Source of the DNA: RGIG6904 sp024680835 | GTDB taxonomy: Bacteria > Bacillota > Clostridia > Lachnospirales > Lachnospiraceae | DNA: 12,839 bases | Assembly: GCA_024680835.1 (NCBI GenBank) | Contig: JAILBP010000033.1 | Location: 1-12,839 of the forward strand | Reading direction: 5' to 3' | Shown here: positions 1 through 6,440 of the stretch, one piece after another | Layout: each line of letters opens with the position of its first letter | Numbering within the stretch: the first letter of the stretch is position 1 | Translations under genes and position numbers: made by a program | Notes under the pieces: generated by a model | The model's input: the letters and a program-made list of their open reading frames with translations, nothing else | Database searches by the model: none | Told to the model about the DNA's origin: nothing

Positions 1-1
1 G

Positions 2-910
2 GTATTTGACAAAACAGGCACCATGACAAAAGGCGTATTTGAAGTTGTCAAGATCCACGAGGCTCCCATGCCCGAGGACAAGCTCTTAGAGTATGCGGCT
101 TACGCTGAATGCGCATCAACCCATCCTATCGCAAAGAGTATCATCAAAGCATACAACGGCGAGCTGGACCGCTCCCGCGTCTCCAATATAGAAGAGATTT
201 CCGGCAACGGCGTAAAAGCCCTTGTAGACGATTTTGAGATTGTCTGCGGAAACGCAAAACTCATGAAATCCATCGGTATAGACATAAAGCCATGTGACTG
301 CCACGGCACCATGGTACATATGGCTGTGGACGGAATGTACGCAGGTCATATACTAATAAAGGATCTGTTAAAACCCAATGCGGTCACCGCAATATCACAA
401 CTGAAAAACCTTGGTATAAAAAGTCTTGTGATGCTGACCGGAGACGCCTCGGATGTTGCCAAAGATGTTGCCGGCGAGCTTGGAATAAAAGATGTTTACT
501 CAGAACTACTGCCGGATGATAAGGTTTCTTATGTGGAGAAATTCCTGACAGAAAAGACTCCCGGAAAAACACTGTGTTTCGTTGGAGACGGCGTCAACGA
601 CGCTCCTGTCTTATCAATGTCAGACATCGGTATCGCCATGGGTGCCATGGGTTCTGATGCAGCCATTGAGGCCGCGGACATAGTGCTGATGGACGACGAC
701 CCGGGCAAGATTGCAAAAGCCATACGCATTTCCAGAAAATGCATGCGCATCGTATATGAAAACATATACTTTGCCATCGGTGTAAAAGTTGCCTGCCTGA
801 TCTTAGGCGCCTTCGGTATTGCCAACATGTGGCTTGCCATTTTTGCTGACGTAGGTGTTATGATACTGGCTGTAATCAATGCAATGCGCGCTCTGATAGT
901 AAAAAAATAA
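2..910 (+). CDS. P1B-type heavy-metal-transporting ATPase, C-terminal half (5' cut by window edge)
   Basis: This is the ATP-driven efflux pump family CadA/ZntA, which exports Zn2+, Cd2+ or Pb2+ across the cytoplasmic membrane. The frame is open from the window edge and begins VFDKTGT, so the phosphorylated Asp is codon 8-10; the metal-binding head and first six membrane helices lie outside. Seen in order: the His-Pro motif special to P1B pumps (THPIA, His at 122-124), TGD at 437-445, the hinge motif GDGVND at 584-601, and two final membrane helices. The first of these has a Lys (785-787) in GVKVAC and the second has DVG in ADVGVMILAVINAMR. That Lys plus DxG pair is typical of the Zn/Cd/Pb subgroup (P1B-2) and argues against the Cu subgroup. 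The ATG at 23 is internal and not the true start. It ends convergently with the GH9 gene. Which metal it carries cannot be told from this half. Confidence 0.93.
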   Translation, partial: VFDKTGTMTKGVFEVVKIHEAPMPEDKLLEYAAYAECASTHPIAKSIIKAYNGELDRSRVSNIEEISGNGVKALVDDFEIVCGNAKLMKSIGIDIKPCDCHGTMVHMAVDGMYAGHILIKDLLKPNAVTAISQLKNLGIKSLVMLTGDASDVAKDVAGELGIKDVYSELLPDDKVSYVEKFLTEKTPGKTLCFVGDGVNDAPVLSMSDIGIAMGAMGSDAAIEAADIVLMDDDPGKIAKAIRISRKCMRIVYENIYFAIGVKVACLILGAFGIANMWLAIFADVGVMILAVINAMRALIVKK

Positions 911-913
911 CCA

Positions 914-943
914 CTTCCTGTATTCAAACCCGAGTACAGGAAG
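914..943. terminator. Bidirectional intrinsic terminator between the ATPase and GH9 genes
   Basis: A perfect 9-bp stem pairs 914-922 (CTTCCTGTA) with 935-943 (TACAGGAAG). On the plus strand it is followed by GGGTTTTGTT, just after the ATPase stop at 910. On the minus strand it is followed by TGGTTATTTTTTT, placed 19 nt after the GH9 stop. Both convergent genes can therefore end here. Confidence 0.82.
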
Positions 944-961
944 GGTTTTGTTATAATCAGA

Positions 962-2629
962 TCACATTCCTTCACTATGATCATCAAGGAGATATGCGAG
1001 TACGAACACAGCAGGTGAGTTCCAGTATATCGTGATCTCGTTTAAGGAGTAGCTTTCCGTAATATCAGCATAACATTTCATCGGGGCAGTACCCTCAGGT
1101 ATCACCTTCTGTGCAAAAGGATCGGAGCGATATCCGTTGGGACCTCCTGCCACCATTCCGGGAATACACTCCTCTATGCCATCGGCAAAAGCCGGTCTGA
1201 GATGTGGATAGTTGCAGCGAAACTCTCCCACGCCACTGACATAGCTGATACCGAGAGCATTTATTCCCAAAAGGTAATCGACATGTCTTGCCGCATAGTC
1301 GCGACCTGACCTGTCTCCAAGCAACACATCACAGATAGCAAATGTCATGCCCTTCGTCATGAGTCCCATATTGCTGCCCCAGCCGTATTCCCTGCCTTCC
1401 ATGGCAACGCCGTAACCGCATTTGTCTGCCGTATCTTTTAACGCATCCCCTCGTTCTCTGAACAGGTCTTTCAGCTTATTCTCAAGTTTAACATCCTTGC
1501 TCTGACCGCACAGAATATACGCCAGGGACCCAAATCCTCCGACTTCGGCATATCCCAGCGCAGTATGCGTGAAATCATCCTTCATCGCAGCGATCAGCCT
1601 GTCGTGATATTTTGCCTCTCCTGTAACAGCATACAGTTCCGAATATGCCCAAAAACGGTTTGAAAGGTCATCCCGCTCATAGTACCCACCGGTGTTACAA
1701 CCCTCAGGATTAACAAAACCTATAAACTCCTGATGCGCATCAAGCCATTCCGCTGCTTTCACCGCAGTATTCAAAAGCTTATCCGAAAAGGCTTTGTCGT
1801 AATCCTCATAAATACCTGAAGCGAGCGCGCAAACTGCCGCAAGATCCGCAGTCGCCATGGAAGAAACAGGCAAGACAAACATTTGCTCATTATCGTCCTC
1901 CGGCATGACAAAAGGTGCATGCTGTGCTGTCGTAGCCTTGTGGTATGCGCCGCCTTCAGAATCCTGCATCTTGACCAGCCACTCAAGCTCGCATCTTACT
2001 TCAGACAAAACATCCGGACATTTTTCTACAGACTCAGGTATGTTCAGATCCTGTTTTTCAAATACACCCGGAAACATCTTATATGCATACAAAAGATGTG
2101 CAACTGCACAGGCTCCCGCTGTGACATACCGTCCGTAGTCGCCTGCATCATGCCAGCCGCCCGTCACATCCAGTGTCACCTCTCTGTCATCCCAGAGACG
2201 GGCCGGCGCTGTATGACATTTTCCGTGATGCCACACTCCCGCATATTTTTCATCAAGTCCGCAGCCGCAACGCAGGAAATAAAAGGCTTTCGCTGTCTTG
2301 TTAAAAACATCCTCATATATATTTTCTTCGATACCAAACATAGCAGAGGTTCTGCCTCCGGCTTTTACCTTAAACTTTCCTGTCTCGCCAAACTCACTGA
2401 AGTCCGCGATCCAAACATCATCACCGGACGCCTTGTCATGTCCCGTGAAAGCTGTTTTTCCCGAAAAACGCACATTGCCGTCTGCATCTGTCACTTCAAA
2501 ACTGTCGCATTCAAAGGGTATCACCGCTCTTTTTTTACTGTCCGGGCTGTAACCGACCTGATTGACGAAAATCTCAAAGGGTGTTGTTCTCGAAACCGCA
2601 GGAGCGGTCTCAAAATACTGTCTTTCCAT
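962..2629 (-). CDS. GH9 glucanase, probably an intracellular cellodextrinase/endoglucanase
   Basis: A glycoside hydrolase family 9 enzyme, which cuts beta-1,4-glucosidic bonds with inversion. The 555-residue product starts at 2629: AGGAGA lies 6 nt before this ATG, whereas the frame upstream to 2710 runs through a hairpin and lacks a ribosome site. An N-terminal Ig-like CelD_N domain spans about residues 18-100 (FVNQVGYSP opening). The (alpha/alpha)6 catalytic domain follows, with TGGWHDAGDYGRY carrying the catalytic Asp pair (D161, D164), the His region YPHLRP (H476), and the general acid E531 in NEITIYWNSP. There is no signal peptide, dockerin, carbohydrate-binding module or anchor, and Cys is frequent (about 15), both fitting a cytoplasmic enzyme acting on imported cellodextrins. 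From memory, Butyrivibrio cellodextrinase Ced1 is a GH9 enzyme of this size without a leader. Substrate is inference. The product is the last gene of the minus-strand run and is preceded by a large hairpin. Confidence 0.93.
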   Translation of the reverse strand: MERQYFETAPAVSRTTPFEIFVNQVGYSPDSKKRAVIPFECDSFEVTDADGNVRFSGKTAFTGHDKASGDDVWIADFSEFGETGKFKVKAGGRTSAMFGIEENIYEDVFNKTAKAFYFLRCGCGLDEKYAGVWHHGKCHTAPARLWDDREVTLDVTGGWHDAGDYGRYVTAGACAVAHLLYAYKMFPGVFEKQDLNIPESVEKCPDVLSEVRCELEWLVKMQDSEGGAYHKATTAQHAPFVMPEDDNEQMFVLPVSSMATADLAAVCALASGIYEDYDKAFSDKLLNTAVKAAEWLDAHQEFIGFVNPEGCNTGGYYERDDLSNRFWAYSELYAVTGEAKYHDRLIAAMKDDFTHTALGYAEVGGFGSLAYILCGQSKDVKLENKLKDLFRERGDALKDTADKCGYGVAMEGREYGWGSNMGLMTKGMTFAICDVLLGDRSGRDYAARHVDYLLGINALGISYVSGVGEFRCNYPHLRPAFADGIEECIPGMVAGGPNGYRSDPFAQKVIPEGTAPMKCYADITESYSLNEITIYWNSPAVFVLAYLLDDHSEGM

Positions 2630-2655
2630 AACTAATCTCCTTTTCTCTCCACAAA

Positions 2656-2721
2656 AAAATCGTATTGCTAAAGCCTGCTCGTCAAACGAGCAGGCTTTGA
2701 TTTTTAGCACTATTCGATTTT
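2656..2721 (-). terminator. Compound imperfect hairpin in the GH9 leader (terminator or attenuator)
   Basis: Three nested stems share one axis. The inner 13-bp perfect stem pairs 2670-2682 with 2686-2698 around a 3-nt loop. A 4-bp stem pairs 2666-2669 with 2706-2709, and an outer 7-bp stem pairs 2656-2662 with 2715-2721. On the minus strand the structure runs straight into ATTTTTTT (2660-2653), which is terminator-like; on the plus strand the inner stem is followed by GATTTTT. It sits between the stop of the 75-residue gene (2753) and the GH9 start (2629). It may end the upstream transcript, attenuate GH9, or both. Confidence 0.6.
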
Positions 2722-2752
2722 ATTACAAACCAATATTTCTATATCGGTGACA

Positions 2753-2980
2753 TCATCTCAGACTTTTCAGATCATTAATGATCTCTATATCTGACTCCGT
2801 CACCCTCATATTCGAAGTGATGGGTTCCCCATCTTTTTTGGTGACTGTAATCTCTATAACATCACCTTCGCTGATCCCCTGAGCCATAACTACATTCAAA
2901 AAACTCACGAACTTTGGATGAGTGTTGGAAAACTTGCTCCAATCATTCACTATCTTCATCATATCCATTGGATTTGGCAT
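2753..2980 (-). CDS. Small conserved-looking soluble protein of unknown function (75 aa)
   Basis: I do not recognise a named family. The start at 2980 (MPNPMDMMKIVNDW) is chosen because GGGAGG lies 5 nt before the ATG; the longer frame to 3013 adds eleven residues that overlap this site. The product is 75 residues with no membrane segment, signal peptide or Cys. Its first half looks helical (PMDMMKIVNDWSKFSNTHPKF). The second half has a likely beta stretch (GDVIEITVTKKDGEPITSNMRV) followed by an acidic helix ending in LKSLR. From memory, similar short proteins beginning NPMDMMKI occur as hypothetical proteins in Lachnospiraceae, which would support a real gene, but I cannot check this. It lies about 130 nt after rnhA and before the GH9 leader hairpin. 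A weak promoter-like pair (CTGACG, 18 nt, TATAGA) stands in that gap but is not convincing. Confidence 0.72.
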   Translation of the reverse strand: MPNPMDMMKIVNDWSKFSNTHPKFVSFLNVVMAQGISEGDVIEITVTKKDGEPITSNMRVTESDIEIINDLKSLR

Positions 2981-3111
2981 ATCATCCTCCCTTTTATATC
3001 CTCGCAACAACACGTTTTATCTATACCAAACTGTACTTCACCTCGTCAGATATCACTCTGCCGGAGCTGCTCCCCGCCTGACCATAATCCCATATCAACC
3101 AAATAAAGCTG

Positions 3112-3579
3112 TTATTCCATATTCTCTTCCGGGTTACCCGCATCCGCTGCCGCCGTGGCAAGCTCATCACATCTTTCATTAAAACGGTGTCCGTTGTGGC
3201 CCTTTACCCATACATAAGTCACTCTGTGAGGCGCTACTGCAGCTAAAAGCCTCTCCCACAGATCGCGGTTTTTCACTCTGCTCTTATCGCTCTTAACCCA
3301 GCCTTTTTTTTGCCAGTTGTATATCCACCCTTGATTAAATGCATCCGTCACATATTTGGAATCGGATGTAAACACCACATCACAGGTTTTTTTTAAGCTT
3401 TCAAAACCGACAATTGCTCCCAATAACTCCATTCGGTTATTGGTTGTAAGGGAATATCCTCCGGAGAGTTCCTTTATATGTTCTTCTCCATCCGGAGTAA
3501 CGTACCTTAACACTGTGCCATATCCGCCCGGACCCGGGTTTCCACGGCTGGAGCCGTCGGAGTAGATTTCTACCTGCAT
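3112..3579 (-). CDS. rnhA: Ribonuclease HI
   Basis: RNase HI cleaves the RNA strand of RNA-DNA hybrids, removing R-loops and leftover primers in the cytoplasm. The product is 155 residues, the same length as the E. coli enzyme, and aligns by eye along its whole length. The four metal-binding carboxylates are present: D8 (YSDGSSRGNPGPGG), E51 (TTNNRMEL), D73 (TSDSKYV) and D138 (NERCDELA). The flexible-loop His is H128 (WVKGHNGH), and the basic protrusion region (NWQKKGWVKSDKSRVKN) typical of the E. coli type is kept. The start at 3579 is preferred over upstream in-frame ATGs because the ATG at 3618 overlaps the -10 box of the apparent promoter, and because AGGAG precedes 3579, although at a rather long 10-11 nt spacing. 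It is likely transcribed alone or with the next small gene rather than as part of the rhamnose operon. Confidence 0.95.
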   Translation of the reverse strand: MQVEIYSDGSSRGNPGPGGYGTVLRYVTPDGEEHIKELSGGYSLTTNNRMELLGAIVGFESLKKTCDVVFTSDSKYVTDAFNQGWIYNWQKKGWVKSDKSRVKNRDLWERLLAAVAPHRVTYVWVKGHNGHRFNERCDELATAAADAGNPEENME

Positions 3580-3616
3580 TTGTATATATTCTCCTGAGTT
3601 CTCAGTTAATCGCTTC

Positions 3617-3645
3617 ATTATATATGTCAAAGATTTAGTTACCAA
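3617..3645 (-). promoter_or_regulatory. Probable sigma-A promoter of rnhA
   Basis: Read on the minus strand, TTGGTA (3645-3640) and a perfect TATAAT (3622-3617) are separated by 17 nt. This would start RNA near 3610, giving a leader of about 30 nt before the rnhA ATG at 3579. TTGACA also occurs at 3632-3627 but sits only 4 nt before TATAAT, so it cannot act as the partner -35. Confidence 0.65.
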
Positions 3646-3654
3646 TTCACCCGG

Positions 3655-3698
3655 CTATTGAACAAAATTCGAACAATATTCCTGATTTCGTTCAATAG
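3655..3698. repeat. Inverted repeat enclosing an 11-bp tandem repeat upstream of the rnhA promoter
   Basis: CTATTGAAC (3655-3663) is mirrored exactly by GTTCAATAG (3690-3698). Within it are two head-to-tail 11-mers with one mismatch, GAACAAAATTC (3660-3670) and GAACAATATTC (3671-3681). The block begins about 10 bp upstream of the -35 box of rnhA, where a regulator site could sit. No known operator is recognised. Confidence 0.55.
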
Positions 3699-3703
3699 TA
3701 TAA

Positions 3704-3746
3704 CCCCTCAGTCAGCTTCGCTGACAGCTCCCCTGAAAGGGGAGCC
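3704..3746. repeat. Double-hairpin intergenic palindrome (REP/MITE-like) after rfbA
   Basis: Two adjacent perfect stems are visible. GTCAGC (3711-3716) pairs with GCTGAC (3720-3725) around TTC, and GCTCCCC (3727-3733) pairs with GGGGAGC (3739-3745) around TGAAA. The flanking CCCCTCAG (3704-3711) can pair alternatively with the later CTGAAAGGGG. From memory, elements of the form CCCTCAGTC...GACAGCTCCC...GGGAGCC are scattered between genes in many Clostridia. It begins 10 nt after the rfbA stop and could also end or stabilise that transcript, though no clear T-run follows on the minus strand. Confidence 0.6.
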
Positions 3747-3755
3747 TATAAGAAG

Positions 3756-4643
3756 TTAATAGCGGATCTTGTCCTGTGCAACAGCCTTGAGATACATGCC
3801 GTATGGGCTCTTGCCGTAAAGTTCGGCGGATTCCGTAAGCTTTTCTTTTCCGATCCAGCCGTTTATGTATGCGATCTCTTCGGGTGCAGAGATCGTAATG
3901 CCCTGACGGGACTGTATCATCTGTACAAATGATGTGGCCTCCGCAAGGGAATCCATTGTGCCGGTGTCGAGCCATGCGAAACCGCGGCCCAAAAGCTGAA
4001 CATCCAATAAACCGTCATGCAGATACATCTCATTCAATGTTGTTATCTCAAGCTCGCCTCTGGCAGAGGGTTTCACTTCTTTTGCTCTTGACGCAACGCC
4101 TGCGGGGTAAAAATACAGACCTGTCACTGCATAATTGGATTTCGGCGCAGAAGGCTTTTCCTCTATACTGATAGCCTTTCCCTCTGCATCAAACTCTACA
4201 ACACCGAATCTTTCCGGATCCGGAACAAAGTATCCGAATACGGATGCTCTTCCGTTGTCCACAGCATTTTTACCTGCTGCCCTTAACATCCTGCCAAACC
4301 CGTTTCCGTAAAAGATGTTATCGCCGAGAACCATAGCACAGGCATCATCACCTATAAACTCATCTCCCAGGATAAAAGCCTGAGCCAATCCGTCCGGAGA
4401 AGGCTGAACTTTATATGAAAGATTTACACCGAAATGCGAACCGTCTCCCAACAGTTTCTCAAAATTCGGGAGATCAGTCGGTGTCGATATTATAAGTATA
4501 TCCCGTATCCCCGCCAGCATCAGTGTTGACAGCGGGTAATAGATCATAGGTTTGTCATAAACCGGCAAAAGCTGCTTGGATGTTACCATCGTAAGCGGAT
4601 AAAGTCTGGTGCCGGAGCCACCGGCCAATATTATACCTTTCAT
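3756..4643 (-). CDS. rfbA: Glucose-1-phosphate thymidylyltransferase (RmlA)
   Basis: It catalyses dTTP + glucose-1-phosphate to dTDP-glucose + PPi, the first and feedback-controlled step of dTDP-L-rhamnose synthesis in the cytoplasm. The 295-residue length matches the family (about 290). Nucleotidyltransferase signature GGSGTRLYPLT starts at residue 8, with SKQLLPVYDKP after it. The Mg-binding Asp residues are D108 (VLGDNIFYG) and D226 (AWLDTGT), and EEKP lies at 161-164. Similarity to E. coli RfbA is obvious along the whole chain, including the short-form C-terminal region. AGGAGA lies 6 nt before the ATG at 4643, which also gives the canonical MKGIILAGGSGTR start. It is the last gene of the D-(degV)-C-B-A run, 55 nt after rfbB, and is followed by a double hairpin. 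Confidence 0.97.
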   Translation of the reverse strand: MKGIILAGGSGTRLYPLTMVTSKQLLPVYDKPMIYYPLSTLMLAGIRDILIISTPTDLPNFEKLLGDGSHFGVNLSYKVQPSPDGLAQAFILGDEFIGDDACAMVLGDNIFYGNGFGRMLRAAGKNAVDNGRASVFGYFVPDPERFGVVEFDAEGKAISIEEKPSAPKSNYAVTGLYFYPAGVASRAKEVKPSARGELEITTLNEMYLHDGLLDVQLLGRGFAWLDTGTMDSLAEATSFVQMIQSRQGITISAPEEIAYINGWIGKEKLTESAELYGKSPYGMYLKAVAQDKIRY

Positions 4644-4698
4644 AGATATCTCCTGTGTGATTTTCCTGGAATATTTTTATTATTCAAAAACAGCCCCA

Positions 4699-5718
4699 TC
4701 AGCGGTTTCCGTACATTTTCTCGTAGTACTGCATGTACTCGCCGGAGATGATATCCTCCCACCATTTGCGGTTTTCGAGATACCACTTTATGGTCTTCTT
4801 AATGCCTTCAGCGAATGTGGTCTCAGGCAGCCACCCCAGCTCATTGTGGATCTTGGTGGGATCAATGGCATAACGCATGTCGTGACCTTTTCTGTCTGTA
4901 ACATATGTTATCAGACTTTCGGGCTTGCCTAGTTCCTTACAGATAAGCTTAACAATGTCAATATTGCGCATTTCGTTGTGACCGCCGATATTGTAAACCT
5001 CACCGACGCGTCCTTTATGGATCACCAGATCGATAGCCTTGCAATGATCCTCTACATAAAGCCAGTCCCTGACATTCAAGCCCTCTCCGTAAACCGGCAG
5101 CGGCTTGTCATTCAATGCATTTGCTATCATAAGCGGTATCAGCTTTTCCGGAAAATGGTAAGGTCCGTAGTTGTTGGAACAACGGCTTATGGTTACCGGA
5201 AGTCCGTAAGTCCTGTGGTATGCCAGCACCAGAAGATCCGCCCCTGCCTTTGATGAGCTGTAGGGACTGCTGGTGTGTATAGGTGTTTCCTCAGTAAACA
5301 AAAGATCCGGTCTGTCAAGCGGCAGGTCACCGTATACCTCATCGGTGGAAACCTGATGGTAACGCTTGATACCGTATTTTCTGCAGGCATCCATCAAAAC
5401 CGAAGTTCCGATGATATTCGTACGCAGGAACACCTCCGGATCCTCGATGGATCTGTCAACATGGCTCTCTGCCGCAAAGTTCACAACAATATCCGGTTTT
5501 TCTTCCTCAAAAAGTTTATCCACTGCTTCTCTGTCTGTAATGGATTCCTTGACAAATCTGAAATTAGGATTATCCATAACAGGCTCCAATGTTGAGAGAT
5601 TGCCTGCGTAAGTCAGGCAGTCAAGACATATGATCCTGTAATCCGGATATTTTTTTAACATGTGAAAAATAAAGTTACTGCCAATAAACCCGGCACCGCC
5701 TGTCACTATGATATTCAT
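4699..5718 (-). CDS. rfbB: dTDP-glucose 4,6-dehydratase (RmlB)
   Basis: A short-chain dehydrogenase-type enzyme that converts dTDP-glucose to dTDP-4-keto-6-deoxyglucose using bound NAD+, the second step of the rhamnose route. The 339-residue product opens MNIIVTGGAGFIGSNF, with the Rossmann glycines at 7-13. The catalytic block VSTDEVYGD has T125, D126 and E127, and the YxxxK pair is Y153/K157 in PYSSSKAGADLL. The RCSNNYGPYHFPEKLIP substrate-binding stretch is present. The start at 5718 is set by GGAGG 8 nt upstream and by the protein beginning directly at the Rossmann strand. An in-frame GTG at 5790 would add 24 basic residues but has no ribosome site. A 119-nt gap separates it from rfbC; it contains a short AT-rich palindrome (5809-5824) but no convincing promoter. 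Confidence 0.96.
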   Translation of the reverse strand: MNIIVTGGAGFIGSNFIFHMLKKYPDYRIICLDCLTYAGNLSTLEPVMDNPNFRFVKESITDREAVDKLFEEEKPDIVVNFAAESHVDRSIEDPEVFLRTNIIGTSVLMDACRKYGIKRYHQVSTDEVYGDLPLDRPDLLFTEETPIHTSSPYSSSKAGADLLVLAYHRTYGLPVTISRCSNNYGPYHFPEKLIPLMIANALNDKPLPVYGEGLNVRDWLYVEDHCKAIDLVIHKGRVGEVYNIGGHNEMRNIDIVKLICKELGKPESLITYVTDRKGHDMRYAIDPTKIHNELGWLPETTFAEGIKKTIKWYLENRKWWEDIISGEYMQYYEKMYGNR

Positions 5719-5837
5719 GTACCATTCCTCCAATATTCTGACTTTGTGATCTGTACGATCATACTTTCTGCCTTTGATGATCCTCTTCACTCAGTCAGTA
5801 GTTTTTTTCGTAAAAGTTTTTACGTTCCGCAGCTTTC

Positions 5838-6425
5838 CTAACGGATCGTATCCCACTTAGTATCTTTTTCACTGAGATTTAACGGTGTTCCGTCCGAAAG
5901 ACTGTATCCCGATGGGTCCGCACTGCCGGGATACTCTCCGCGCACATCCGGCCACTCGATGCCGATGGTGGGATCATTCCAGGCCAATCCGCCCTCATCT
6001 CCCGGATGGTAAAAATCCGTCACTTTATAGCAGAACCTTGCCTTATCTGACAGCACCAAAAAGCCATGTGCAAATCCCTGAGGGATAAAAAACTGCTTGT
6101 GATTGTCTTCCGTCAATATCTCACCGTGCCATTTTCCGTAGGTATCACTGCCTTTTCGCATATCGACCGCCACGTCGAACACAGCGCCTTCGATCACCCT
6201 CACAAGCTTAGCCTGCGGATACTCTTTCTGAAAATGAAGTCCTCTCAAAACACCTTTTTTGCTCATGGATTCATTGTCCTGTACAAACACGGCGTCAATT
6301 CCTGCTTCATTAAAATCCTGCTGATTATATGTCTCGGAAAAATAACCTCTGTCGTCTCCGTGGACAGTCGGATCAATCACCACTAACCCTTCTATCTGCG
6401 TTTTTGTAACATGTATCTGTCCCAT
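5838..6425 (-). CDS. rfbC: dTDP-4-dehydrorhamnose 3,5-epimerase (RmlC)
   Basis: A cupin-fold epimerase, cofactor-free, that inverts C3 and C5 of dTDP-4-keto-6-deoxyglucose, the third step to dTDP-L-rhamnose. The protein has 195 residues (family usually about 180-200). Seen are the DDRGYFSETY opening, the catalytic His in VLRGLHFQ (H64), FFIPQGFAHGF (H120), the tyrosine of FCYKVTDFY (Y133 region), and EGGLAWNDPTIGIEWP near the C-terminus. GGAGAG stands about 7 nt before the ATG at 6425. It starts only 15 nt after the degV stop, so the two are very likely on one transcript. Confidence 0.96.
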   Translation of the reverse strand: MGQIHVTKTQIEGLVVIDPTVHGDDRGYFSETYNQQDFNEAGIDAVFVQDNESMSKKGVLRGLHFQKEYPQAKLVRVIEGAVFDVAVDMRKGSDTYGKWHGEILTEDNHKQFFIPQGFAHGFLVLSDKARFCYKVTDFYHPGDEGGLAWNDPTIGIEWPDVRGEYPGSADPSGYSLSDGTPLNLSEKDTKWDTIR

Positions 6426-6440
6426 ATCATTCTCTCCGTT

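Noticed and set aside
529..987. A 152-codon minus-strand frame opposite the metal ATPase
   Set aside because: Low-complexity Met/Ala/Ser/Ile-rich translation, spanning the shared terminator and opposite conserved ATPase motifs; no ribosome site.
1883..2635. A 250-codon open frame on the plus strand, antisense to GH9
   Set aside because: It lies wholly inside the well-supported GH9 gene, has odd Cys/Arg/Phe-rich composition, no ribosome site and no recognisable domain. It is a by-product of GH9 codon usage.
3655..3698. LexA/SOS box in the GAAC/GTTC-rich repeats before rnhA
   Set aside because: The Gram-positive SOS box needs CGAAC-N4-GTTCG. Here GAAC is followed by N4 and TTC lacking the G, and the only exact GTTC partner is 26 nt away, so spacing does not fit.
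5719..5790. A longer RmlB starting at GTG 5790
   Set aside because: The extra 24 basic residues precede the normal MNIIVTGGAGFIG start, and no ribosome site lies before the GTG, while GGAGG stands 8 nt before the ATG at 5718.
5809..5824. Short palindrome CGTAAAA-GT-TTTTACG between rfbC and rfbB as a terminator
   Set aside because: On the minus strand, which is the transcribed one, it is followed by a run of A, not T; the stem is AT-rich and weak. It may be chance in an AT-rich gap.
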